In this document: positions 1-6,366 of the stretch, one piece after another
Layout of the letters: every line of letters starts with the position of its first letter
How positions within the stretch are numbered: position 1 is the stretch's first letter
Assembly (NCBI GenBank): GCA_021774955.1
Contig: JAJFIN010000355.1
Span: 1 to 7,739 of the forward strand
Reading direction: 5' to 3'
DNA length: 7,739 nt
From: Alphaproteobacteria bacterium
Lineage (GTDB): Bacteria; Pseudomonadota; Alphaproteobacteria; M2410
Position numbers and translations under genes: made by a program
The notes under the pieces: model-generated
What the model was told of the DNA's origin: nothing
Seen by the model: the letters and a program-made list of their open reading frames with translations, nothing else
The model's database searches: none

Positions 1-134
1 GCACGCCTAATCGTGAAAATGTAGAATTCTTCGCGACGTGTCATGACGCCAGTGAAGCTGGCTATCGCTCATGCCTTCGGTGCCATCCGGACCGGATCAC
101 CGAGCAGGTGGAATACCAGCATACGTGGCAATAG
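1..134 (+). CDS. Ada-type metal-binding domain protein, C-terminal part (cut by window start)
   Basis: Reading from base 3 there are 43 codons and a TAG stop at 132-134. The fragment matches the end of the Ada zinc-binding domain (methylphosphotriester-DNA repair domain): TPNRENVEFFATCHDASEAG, then YRSCLRCHPD. In E. coli Ada the corresponding stretch reads R-E-N-V-x-F-Y...A-G-F-R-P-C-K-R-C-x-P-D. The visible C-x2-C (residues 24 and 27 of the fragment) corresponds to the second cysteine pair that holds zinc; the first pair, including the methyl-accepting cysteine, would lie left of the window. The protein stops 16 residues after the last cysteine, so no AraC or methyltransferase domain follows. 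It is therefore either a small stand-alone Ada domain protein or the end of a protein with this domain last. Its stop is separated from the convergent lipoprotein gene by one base. The family call is fairly sure; the full architecture is unknown. Confidence 0.8.
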   Translation, partial: TPNRENVEFFATCHDASEAGYRSCLRCHPDRITEQVEYQHTWQ

Positions 135-135
135 A

Positions 136-780
136 TCAGTCAAAAGCGCCTTTGACCGCACTGTTAACTGCGGAGCCCAGATTCTGGATCGGTCCAAGAG
201 GTTTAATAGATTGACGCGTCTCGCTAATCACAGGTTTCCCTGACCACAACTTGTAGACGACGGTATTGTCATGGATAACAAACAAGGCCTCAGCCGACCA
301 GCCGGTCAGTACCTCTGTCCGCTTGAAGTCAAACACGTCTAAGAACACATTTCCAACACGCTCTTTGTTGATGTGACCAGGCATGGCGAGATAACCAATA
401 CAAGCCGTCTGTGCACGAATGCAATTTTGTAGGGATTGATCAAGGTCTTCAATTCGAATGGATTCACGCGGCATGAAGCGTTCAATCAAATCGAGATAAT
501 TTAGAATTTCGATGTTTGGAATCTTGTGGTTATTAAATCCAATTTCGCCCAGCTGCTGCTGGCTCGTCGCATGATTTCGCACGGTTTGGAAGGCGGCAAA
601 CGTAGCTTCAAAACTAGGGAAGGGTGATTCGATCACTTCTGAAGATCTTGGAAGGACCTTCGCGCATCCATTCAGGAAGAGAACGCAGGCACCAATCATG
701 AGCAAACGAACAGCCCATCGGCGTTCGGAATTTGATCCAATCAAATACTTGCCCTGCGGCAAGTTACTGCAGCAGCTCAT
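136..780 (-). CDS. predicted lipoprotein of unknown function
   Basis: A 214-residue protein counted from the ATG at 780. In-frame TTG and GTG codons at 798, 789 and 786 would add up to six residues; GGGGA lies five bases before the GTG at 786, so the exact start is uncertain. A positively charged stretch (ERRWAVR) precedes a short hydrophobic segment (LLMIGACVLFLNG) and cysteine 39, which fits a lipoprotein signal peptide cleaved before Cys. Asparagine at position -2 makes the lipobox non-standard. Alanine at +2 would favour outer-membrane sorting. The paired arginines do not form a convincing Tat motif. The mature part has no repeats or membrane spans; its C-terminal half contains a beta-rich stretch, EALFVIHDNTVVYKLWSGKP, then a Gly/Ser/Ala-rich tail. 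I do not recognise a family. It has its own candidate promoter and converges on the Ada-domain gene, so nothing in the context indicates function. Confidence 0.8.
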   Translation of the reverse strand: MSCCSNLPQGKYLIGSNSERRWAVRLLMIGACVLFLNGCAKVLPRSSEVIESPFPSFEATFAAFQTVRNHATSQQQLGEIGFNNHKIPNIEILNYLDLIERFMPRESIRIEDLDQSLQNCIRAQTACIGYLAMPGHINKERVGNVFLDVFDFKRTEVLTGWSAEALFVIHDNTVVYKLWSGKPVISETRQSIKPLGPIQNLGSAVNSAVKGAFD

Positions 781-842
781 CTTCACCAATGTCCCCAAAT
801 CCCCTCAACCCTTGCCGCAAGACTGTATGACAAACAATACTG

Positions 843-854
843 GGATTGCAATCC
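843..854. promoter_or_regulatory. 12-bp palindrome, possible operator
   Basis: GGATTGCAATCC is its own reverse complement. It begins 14 bases downstream of the -10 hexamer of the candidate lipoprotein promoter, in the early transcribed region, where a repressor dimer could act. Only position and symmetry support this, and 12-bp palindromes also occur by chance. Confidence 0.25.
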
Positions 855-868
855 ATGATATTTACCAT

Positions 869-896
869 ATTTTAACCATATGAACTTTGCGTTCAA
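869..896 (-). promoter_or_regulatory. candidate sigma70 promoter of the lipoprotein gene
   Basis: On the minus strand TTGAAC (896-891) is followed after 16 bases by TAAAAT (874-869). Both hexamers are close to the TTGACA/TATAAT consensus. Transcription would start near 862, giving a leader of about 80 bases before the ATG at 780. Confidence 0.5.
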
Positions 897-1135
897 CGTG
901 CTGCAACTTCGCAACAATATCTGAGACTTAGCCAGTTTGGATGCCCAAACTTTTTTAGATTTGGTCCGCAAATTCAGACAGGCAAATCTGTCTATATGCG
1001 CAATATCGTGTTTGCTAATCTAAGACATTTGGCTTTCCAGATGATTGACGGACGATGAAAATTATTGAGAGTTGCAAGCGCATGCATGCTCAATTGGGTC
1101 CAACGGGTCATTCAACGAATGTAAGATAGATCTCT

Positions 1136-1840
1136 ATGGAAAAACTTGTTTACTTACTCCAAAAAAAATCGGCTCAAAACGCGGAAACGTTTGGAGATCA
1201 ATTATTGAAGGAGGTCCCAAAGCATCTGTTACCCAATGCAGGCGTGCGCTGGTTGCGGGTCGGCATATCAGACAGCGAAGTAGACGAGGCAAAACCGCTA
1301 CGACAAGAACAAAACCCGCCCGTGCCTGACGTATTGGTTACACTTGGTGTCGCAGACGATTATGATCGAGCGTCGATTGAAGCCGTGCTCGAAAAGCACA
1401 CCGATTGTCTTATGGGCTATTTGGTTGCCGAAACCGAACCTCTAACCGAGGCCTCGAGAAAAGCTGTGTCAGGCGAGCGCACGCCGGGCATGTTACAAGT
1501 TGCCATGTTTTCAAAACCTTCAGCCCAATCTCACAGCACATTTTTAGATATTTGGCTCAAGAGCCACACCCAGATCGCCATCGATACTCAGTCGACTTTT
1601 GGCTACCGACAAAATGCCATCGTGCGTCCGCTGACGGAAAACGCGACGCCTTTTGACGCCATCGTCGAAGAGCATTTCCCTGAAGCGGCGATGACATCGC
1701 CGCATGTGTTTTTCGACGCGGAGGGTGATGAAGAGGTGTTTCAAAAACACCTCTTCATGATGATGGAAAGCTGCGTTCGCTTTATTGATTTTGAGACCAT
1801 CAACGTTGTGCCGATGAGCGAATATACCTTCACAGCGTGA
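1136..1840 (+). CDS. EthD-like domain protein
   Basis: A 234-residue soluble protein without signal peptide or membrane segment. The N-terminus (MEKLVYLL, residues 1-8), the alpha helix that follows and the later strand VPDVLVTLGV (63-72) resemble the EthD domain, a dimeric alpha-beta-barrel fold of the ferredoxin-like type. A second beta-alpha-beta half starts near residue 118 (GMLQVAMFSKP), followed by FLDIWLKSHTQIAIDTQSTFGYRQNAIVRPL in outline, and ends with ESCVRFIDFETINVVPMSEYTF. The length fits the roughly 230-residue two-repeat EthD-like proteins of unknown substrate. EthD itself is needed for cytochrome P450-dependent ether degradation in actinobacteria, but no P450, ferredoxin or reductase gene lies beside this one, so that role should not be assumed. 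The ATG at 1136 gives a typical family N-terminus although its ribosome site (AAGATAG) is weak. The gene stands alone, divergent from the lipoprotein gene and convergent with pheT. Confidence 0.75.
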   Translation: MEKLVYLLQKKSAQNAETFGDQLLKEVPKHLLPNAGVRWLRVGISDSEVDEAKPLRQEQNPPVPDVLVTLGVADDYDRASIEAVLEKHTDCLMGYLVAETEPLTEASRKAVSGERTPGMLQVAMFSKPSAQSHSTFLDIWLKSHTQIAIDTQSTFGYRQNAIVRPLTENATPFDAIVEEHFPEAAMTSPHVFFDAEGDEEVFQKHLFMMMESCVRFIDFETINVVPMSEYTFTA

Positions 1841-1853
1841 GGCGGGCCCAAAC

Positions 1854-1868
1854 GGTCTTCGTTAGACC
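1854..1868 (+). terminator. weak hairpin after the EthD-like gene
   Basis: GGTCT-TCGTT-AGACC starts 13 bases after the stop codon and is followed by CATTTCTC, which is not a proper U-tract. It could be a weak intrinsic terminator or a 3'-end stabiliser. Confidence 0.25.
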
Positions 1869-2026
1869 CATTTCTCACTTCCTCAGAAAATGCGCAGCAT
1901 TTGTCTGTGGTCCAATGGCTGATCAGTTTTATATCAGGTCGGAAGGTTTCATCATGCGATGCACCGCGTTGGAGCTCCACACTTTCTATGCTCAATAGAT
2001 CTGAGAGAAGCACGCTGACGCGTTTC

Positions 2027-2186
2027 CGGGGTGACAGCTGCGGAGAAGGTGTTTGTGGCCGACCCTTCGAGACGTGGGCTGGCGCCCACCCTCAGGGTGA
2101 CGTCGAATAAAATAGAAGCGTCATGGTGAGGGCGGGCCCCCGATCTAGTCGAGGATAAACTCCACCCGTGTCTCGAACCATGGGCC
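2027..2186. repeat. composite palindromic repeat, copy 1
   Basis: It opens with CGGGGTGACA and contains two half-units that are diverged reverse complements of each other. The first reads ACCCTTCGAGACG, then the hairpin GTGGGC-tggc-GCCCAC, then CCTCAGGGTGACG. The second reads CGTCATGGTGAGG, a variable centre, then GTCTCGAACCATGG. An AT-rich linker (TCGAATAAAATAGAAG) joins them. Bases 2048-2132 are identical to 2692-2776 in copy 2. In this copy the centre of the second half is longer (about 2133-2170) and unlike copy 2. The arrangement resembles paired, inverted REP units (BIME-type), known in bacterial spacers as binding sites for host proteins or as mRNA 3'-end structures. Confidence 0.8.
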
Positions 2187-2265
2187 GCGCGCACCTGCGT
2201 CACTCCGGCCACTTCGAGGACGGTCGGGCTTGCCCGGGCCTCTGCCGCGTACGCTGGGGCTTCCC

Positions 2266-2316
2266 CGCTCCCCTTCTCAACCATGGTAGCCCTTCGGGTG
2301 GTTGAGAAGGGGAGCG
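2266..2316. repeat. perfect 18-bp stem-loop
   Basis: Bases 2266-2283 are the exact reverse complement of 2299-2316, with a 15-base loop that itself contains CCC-ttc-GGG. Neither side is followed by a T-run, so it is not a canonical intrinsic terminator. Position and symmetry suggest another dispersed palindromic repeat; the hairpin RNA would be very stable on either strand. Confidence 0.75.
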
Positions 2317-2366
2317 AGCTGCGGTGAACGGGCTAAGTGCTGTAAGATTCCCTCCACACCAAAGGT

Positions 2367-2429
2367 GTCATCCTGGACGTTACATGAGCCAAACCGGAGA
2401 CTGGTTGCGAATGTTAGAGCCTGGATCCA
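2367..2429. repeat. degenerate REP-type palindrome
   Basis: The ends GTCATCCTGGACG and GAGCCTGGATCCAA are imperfect inverted copies around a shared ATCC-N-GG core. They resemble the common alphaproteobacterial repeat that starts GTCATCC and ends GGATCCAG. The interior is too decayed to pair well. Confidence 0.35.
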
Positions 2430-2470
2430 ACAAACGTTGCCGCTGATTTTCGACTGCAGACTTTGTTTTT

Positions 2471-2500
2471 ACTGGATCCCGCGTCAAGCGCGGGATGACG
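2471..2500. repeat. REP-type palindrome
   Basis: ACTGGATCCCGCG-TCAAG-CGCGGGATGACG, with a perfect 8-bp stem at 2476-2483 and 2489-2496. This is the familiar TGGATCCCG...CGGGATGACG repeat scattered in alphaproteobacterial intergenic regions; it translates as the spurious peptide WIPRQARDDV. Confidence 0.75.
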
Positions 2501-2552
2501 TCTGTGCAAGAGGCGTATACGGAATATTATCAATCCATGCCCGAGCCTCTAT

Positions 2553-2670
2553 AAAATATGGGGACATAATACCTATTTCTTGATAAGTGCTCCGAAACCC
2601 TTGAGACGATCCGCTCCGGTGAACACGCCAGCCACCCTCAACAAAAATTGGTATTATGTCCCCATATTTT
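2553..2670. mobile_element. 118-bp MITE-like element with 21-bp perfect inverted ends
   Basis: Bases 2553-2573 and 2650-2670 are exact reverse complements, built around GGGGACATAATACC, and the match continues imperfectly inward (TATTTCTTG against AATTTTTG). There is no coding capacity inside. The interior has ACCCTTGAGACG...CCACCCTCAA, which looks like a diverged form of the ACCCTTCGAGACG...CCCTCAGG half-unit of the composite repeats nearby. Sequences of the GGGGACA(T/G)AATACC type are, from memory, associated with REP-linked IS200-like transposases, but no such gene lies here. Its right end abuts the first base (2671) of composite repeat copy 2. Confidence 0.6.
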
Positions 2671-2805
2671 CGGGGTGACATTTGTGGTGGTGGTGTTTGT
2701 GGCCGACCCTTCGAGACGTGGGCTGGCGCCCACCCTCAGGGTGACGTCGAATAAAATAGAAGCGTCATGGTGAGGGGCGCGTAGCGCCGTCTCGAACCAT
2801 GGACC
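2671..2805. repeat. composite palindromic repeat, copy 2
   Basis: It aligns without gaps to copy 1 at an offset of 644 bases over 2671-2776 (99 of 106 bases identical by eye). The second half-unit has a short centre, GGGGCGCGTAGCGCC, folding as GGCGC-tac-GCGCC on the minus strand, flanked by ATGGTGAG and CTCGAACCAT. It ends about 20 bases from the pheT stop codon, so the pheT mRNA 3' end would run into this structure first. Confidence 0.8.
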
Positions 2806-2826
2806 ACACACGCCGTGCAAAAAAGC

Positions 2827-5229
2827 TCACCCCCGCAGCACGCCGCCGGTTGCCTTTTCGACCGCGGCAACCACCTTGTTCGAGATCTTCTCAAGATCAT
2901 CATCTGTCAGTGTCTTATCGTGTGGTTGAAGCGTGATCATAATGGCGACGGATTTTTTATCGTCTTCAATACCTTTGCCTTCATAGAGGTCAAAGATGCT
3001 CACATCCTGGATAAGCTTTTTGTCGGCGCCCTTGGCGGCGCGCAGTATTTTTTCCGCAGGCACAGTTTTGTCCATCAGAAAAGCAAAATCTCGGGTCACC
3101 GCCATGAGGTCTGCGAGCTCAAGATTGCCTTTCGACTTTGTCGCCTTTTTCCGTGCGGCGGGAATGGCTGCGATATCTATCTCAAATCCAACGACCGGGC
3201 CTTTGATATCCATTTCTTTAAGAATACGCGGATGCAGTTCGCCAAAAAAGGCAAGTGCGTTTTTGGGACCGAGACGGAGGGTTCCAGATCGCCCCGGGTG
3301 ATACCAATCAGGCGCATCTGTTGTGACCTGCACATTGGCCACTTGGGCACCACATTCCTTGAGGACGGAAAGTGCGTCTGATTTCGCGCTGAACACATTG
3401 GGTTCGCCGTGCTGGCCTTGCCAATGGCGCGGTGAAGCCCCGCGACGCACGCCGGTGACCTTGATTTCTTGGTCATCAGGCGCGTCACCGAGGTAAACCG
3501 GCCCGACTTCAAACAATTCGACTTGTTCAAACCCTCTATCGACATTGTGTTGCAGAGCCGTCAGGAGATTTGGATAAATCGATGGCCGCATGGCTGAAAG
3601 TTCTGAAGAAATTGGATTAGCTAGTTTCAAATTTTCAGCGCCACCACCGAAGAATTCAGCCCATGGCTGATGCGTGAAGGAATAGGTGACTGCTTCTTTC
3701 AGGCCGCGTGCAGCGCAGGCACGTCTGGCCCACAGAATTCGTTTTTGTTGCTCTGTAAGAACAGAATGCGTCACAACATCGTAGCGCGGTAAAGGTGTGA
3801 GAGGCAGTTTGTCAAAGCCAAAGATCCGAGCTGCTTCTTCCACTAAATCTGCTTCTTGGCTGACATCAGGCCGCCAGGTCGGCGCCGTGACTTGAAACAT
3901 CTCCGCTGCTGTCTCAACGCTAAATCCAAGATCTACAAGGATTTGCTTGATTCCATCACGGGGAATGTCGAGGCCGGTCAATTTTTTGACGCGCTCAGGG
4001 CGAAAATCAACGTTGATCGGATCAAAACGCGTTTGCCCAGCATCGCAGACCGTAGAGGCTTCACCACCGCAAAGTTCAAGCACCATTTGGGTGGCCATGT
4101 CGAGCCCGGGTCGCACGAAATTGGGATCAACCCCGCGCTCAAAACGATAGCGTGCGTCTGACACGATGGTTGTTTTGCGCCCAGTTTGGGCTGTACGCAG
4201 GGGATCGAATAAGGCGCATTCGATAAACACATTATTTGTCTCTTCAATGCATCCTGTGTCTTCGCCGCCCATGATACCACCGAGCCCGAGCACGCCGGAA
4301 TCATCAGCGATCACGCACATGGTCTCGTCGACTTCGTATTCTTTGCCATCAAGCGCCAGGAATTTCTCACCGCTCTCACCCATGCGAGCGTGGATCGCTC
4401 CGGTGAGTTTATCAAAATCATAAACGTGCAACGGTCGCGCCCGATCATAAGTGATGTAATTGGTAATATCAGCCAGCGCATTGATCGGCCGAAGCCCAAT
4501 GGCTCTAAGCTGTTTTTGTAACCAGTCAGGGCTCGGAGCATTTTTGACATTGCGAACGAGGCGTCCAGCAAAGCGTACACATGCTTCTTCCGTTCCCTTG
4601 TTAAACTTCAACCTGATATTCATGGGGCAGTCAAACGAACCTTCGATGGGTTCAATGCTCTTTGAGCGCAGCTTGCCAAGACCAGCCGCTGCGAGATCGC
4701 GGGCAATGCCATCGATGCCGTTCCAGTCTGGGCGATTGGGGGTGACTTCGAAGTCAATAACCGGGTCATCGAGCCCCAATACTTCAGCGATTGGCGCACC
4801 AATGGGGGCATCTTCAGGCAGTTCGATGATACCGTCGTGCTCATCTGAAAATCCCATTTCCCGATCTGAGCACAACATGCCATTTGAGGTGACGCCACGG
4901 ATCTTGCGTTTTTCAAGCATGAAATCGACATTCGGTGGCTGCGTGCCCACCGGGGCAAAGACACCCTTCAAACCCGTCCGGGCGTTCGGCGCCCCGCAGA
5001 CGACCTCGAGGACTTCGCTGCCGGTGTCCACCTTGCACACACGCAGTTTGTCGGCGTCCGGGTGAGGGTGGGCCTCTTTGACATAGCCGACCGTGAACGG
5101 GGCGAACTTCTGCGCCGGATCATCGACCGATTCCACCTCAAGACCGATCATGGTCATGGCGTCGACAATCTCATCGAGCGTTGCTTTGGTGTCCAAATGC
5201 TCTTTGAGCCAGGAGAGCGAGAACTTCAT
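2827..5229 (-). CDS. pheT: phenylalanyl-tRNA synthetase beta subunit
   Basis: This 800-residue protein is the beta chain of the cytosolic alpha2-beta2 enzyme that charges tRNA-Phe; beta binds the tRNA and edits mischarged Tyr-tRNA. Full family length with all domains in order: an EMAPII-like tRNA-binding fold around residues 40-150 (FTVGYVKEAHPHPDADKLRV), then TPNRPDWNGIDGIARDLA (163-180). The B3/B4 editing region follows at about 215-390 (PLHVYDFDKL, YRFERGVDP), then B5 at about 405-475 (WRPDVSQEADLVEEAARIFG). The catalytic-like core spans about 490-690 (LANPISSELSAMRPS, DWYHPGRSGTL). The C-terminal ferredoxin-like anticodon-binding domain covers about 707-799 (VTRDFAFLMD, LYEGKGI). Its ATG overlaps the pheS stop as ATGA, and GGAGG lies nine bases before it inside pheS, so the two are translationally coupled at 1:1. 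No frameshift or missing domain is seen. Confidence 0.98.
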   Translation of the reverse strand: MKFSLSWLKEHLDTKATLDEIVDAMTMIGLEVESVDDPAQKFAPFTVGYVKEAHPHPDADKLRVCKVDTGSEVLEVVCGAPNARTGLKGVFAPVGTQPPNVDFMLEKRKIRGVTSNGMLCSDREMGFSDEHDGIIELPEDAPIGAPIAEVLGLDDPVIDFEVTPNRPDWNGIDGIARDLAAAGLGKLRSKSIEPIEGSFDCPMNIRLKFNKGTEEACVRFAGRLVRNVKNAPSPDWLQKQLRAIGLRPINALADITNYITYDRARPLHVYDFDKLTGAIHARMGESGEKFLALDGKEYEVDETMCVIADDSGVLGLGGIMGGEDTGCIEETNNVFIECALFDPLRTAQTGRKTTIVSDARYRFERGVDPNFVRPGLDMATQMVLELCGGEASTVCDAGQTRFDPINVDFRPERVKKLTGLDIPRDGIKQILVDLGFSVETAAEMFQVTAPTWRPDVSQEADLVEEAARIFGFDKLPLTPLPRYDVVTHSVLTEQQKRILWARRACAARGLKEAVTYSFTHQPWAEFFGGGAENLKLANPISSELSAMRPSIYPNLLTALQHNVDRGFEQVELFEVGPVYLGDAPDDQEIKVTGVRRGASPRHWQGQHGEPNVFSAKSDALSVLKECGAQVANVQVTTDAPDWYHPGRSGTLRLGPKNALAFFGELHPRILKEMDIKGPVVGFEIDIAAIPAARKKATKSKGNLELADLMAVTRDFAFLMDKTVPAEKILRAAKGADKKLIQDVSIFDLYEGKGIEDDKKSVAIMITLQPHDKTLTDDDLEKISNKVVAAVEKATGGVLRG

Positions 5230-6317
5230 CGCGACAACCCTCCGGCAAGCGTCGGCATGTCCAAAGGTCGGAAGCCATAATGATCAAGCCAGCGCACATC
5301 GGCGTCGAAGAACGGCCGTAAGTCGTTGATGCCGTATTTGAGCATGGCCAGGCGATCAATCCCCATGCCGAACGCAAAGCCCTGATAGACATCCGGATCG
5401 AGCCCGACATTTTTCAATACGTTCGGGTGAACCATGCCGCAGCCCAGGATTTCCATATATTTCGCGCCCGTGCCAAGGCGCTGTTCACCATTGACCACCT
5501 CATAGCCAATATCCATTTCCGCCGACGGTTCGGTGAACGGAAAAAAATGAGGGCGGAAACGATAATCAAGGCTATCGACTTCAAAGAACGCTTTAACGAA
5601 CTCGACGAGGCATCCCTTCAGGTGACCCATATGGGTTTCTTTATCAATGACCAGGCCTTCAACCTGGTGAAACATCGGCGTGTGGGTCTGGTCGGAATCG
5701 CAACGAAATGTTCTTCCCGGCACGATAATCCTGATCGGCGGTTTGTTCGCCATCATATGCCGGATCTGTACAGGGCTCGTATGGGTGCGGAGGAGTTTAC
5801 GAGAACCTGTTTCATCTTCTGGGAAGAAGAACGTATCGTGCATGTCTCGCGCCGGGTGTCCCTCAGGGAAATTGAGCGCCGTGAAGTTATGAAAATCATC
5901 TTCAATATCCGGGCCTTCCGCGATCGAAAAACCCATATCGGCAAAGATCTGCGTCATCTCCGCCATCACCTGGCTGACCGGATGGATGGACCCGTTCTGC
6001 TCGGGATAGGTCGGCAGCGTGACATCAACGCGTTCAGTCTCTAAGGCCGCGTCAAGGGCCGCATCGCTCAGGTTTTTTTGGCGCGCGGCGATAAGGTCAA
6101 CAAGGCGCGTCTTCAAGCCATTGAGCGCTGGGCCAACGATCTGGCGTTCCTCCGGGCTCATCTTGCCAAGCGTTTTCAGCATTAAGCTGACCTGGCCTTT
6201 TTTGCCCAACATTTTGACCCGCAGATCTTCAAGACCGGCCTCATCGGCCGCGCGTTCAATTTGCCTGGTGAGATCCCCCTCAAGGGTTTCAATTTCCTGC
6301 TCAGTGGGTGCCGACAT
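5226..6317 (-). CDS. pheS: phenylalanyl-tRNA synthetase alpha subunit
   Basis: The catalytic alpha chain of the class II synthetase, 363 residues from the ATG at 6317. I prefer this start to the in-frame ATG at 6335 because AAAGAGGA lies four bases before it, while the upstream ATG has no ribosome site and adds only MHKEDN. An N-terminal tRNA-contacting coiled coil covers about residues 1-85. Catalytic motifs follow: motif 1 region HPVSQVMAEMTQIFADMGF (112-130), THTSPVQ (178-184), motif 2 GRTFRCDSDQTHTPMFHQVEG (201-221 in outline), FPFTEPSAE (259-267), GCGMVHPNVL (292-301) and motif 3 GFAFGMGIDRLAML (313-326). The tail FRPLDMPTLAGGLSR is of the kind seen in alphaproteobacterial PheS. The gene follows rplT in the usual order but is separated from it by the 266-base inverted-repeat element. 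Confidence 0.97.
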   Translation of the reverse strand: MSAPTEQEIETLEGDLTRQIERAADEAGLEDLRVKMLGKKGQVSLMLKTLGKMSPEERQIVGPALNGLKTRLVDLIAARQKNLSDAALDAALETERVDVTLPTYPEQNGSIHPVSQVMAEMTQIFADMGFSIAEGPDIEDDFHNFTALNFPEGHPARDMHDTFFFPEDETGSRKLLRTHTSPVQIRHMMANKPPIRIIVPGRTFRCDSDQTHTPMFHQVEGLVIDKETHMGHLKGCLVEFVKAFFEVDSLDYRFRPHFFPFTEPSAEMDIGYEVVNGEQRLGTGAKYMEILGCGMVHPNVLKNVGLDPDVYQGFAFGMGIDRLAMLKYGINDLRPFFDADVRWLDHYGFRPLDMPTLAGGLSR

Positions 6318-6321
6318 ATTG

Positions 6322-6329
6322 TCCTCTTT
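6322..6329 (-). promoter_or_regulatory. pheS ribosome binding site
   Basis: AAAGAGGA on the minus strand, four bases before the ATG at 6317. It decides the start: the upstream in-frame ATG at 6335 has no purine-rich site before it and would place this site inside the coding region. Confidence 0.65.
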
Positions 6330-6366
6330 GTGCATCGTCTATACGCCAAAAGCCCGGAAACAGTCT

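Larger units (their letters stand above)
781..1135. other. divergent intergenic spacer
   Basis: This 355-base AT-rich gap separates the divergent lipoprotein and EthD-like genes. It holds the minus-strand promoter candidate at 869-896, the palindrome at 843-854 and a 10-bp self-complementary GCATGCATGC at 1080-1089. For the plus-strand gene I see no convincing -35/-10 pair. A TTGACG at 1045-1050 has no matching -10 at a normal distance. Short open frames here have no ribosome site or protein-like composition. Confidence 0.6.
1841..2826. other. gene-free, repeat-rich spacer between convergent genes
   Basis: No credible gene lies in these 986 bases between the EthD-like gene (+) and pheT (-). 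About 185 bases of unremarkable sequence follow the EthD-like stop. From 2027 on the region is almost filled by palindromic and inverted-repeat elements, listed separately. Short open frames that cross it give the Arg/Ala/Ser-rich peptides typical of translated REP sequences. Confidence 0.75.

Noticed and set aside
1741..2013. Minus-strand frame of 90 codons overlapping the end of the EthD-like gene
   Set aside because: It starts at a GTG without a ribosome site, overlaps about 100 bases of a better gene and matches nothing I know.
1952..2284. Minus-strand frame of 110 codons, similar to another at 2638-2820 (shared peptide PHHDASILFDVTLRVGAS)
   Set aside because: The shared peptide is simply the translation of the 85-bp identical repeat core; there is no ribosome site and no protein-like composition outside it.
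2302..2583. Plus-strand frame of 93 codons containing WIPRQARDDV
   Set aside because: That peptide is the well-known spurious translation of a REP-type palindrome; the frame also runs into the inverted-repeat element at 2553.
2027..2829. Possible CRISPR array
   Set aside because: Only two long copies occur, with unequal internal palindromes and a 644-base offset; there are no regular short repeats with spacers and no cas genes.
2827..6317. Several long plus-strand frames opposite pheT and pheS (for example 188, 201 and 205 codons)
   Set aside because: They are antisense shadows of strongly conserved synthetase genes, and their peptides show no family features.
6318..6366. Search for a pheM-like Phe-rich leader peptide or T-box before pheS
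   Set aside because: No short frame with clustered Phe codons and no T-box-like sequence was found between the inverted-repeat element and pheS.
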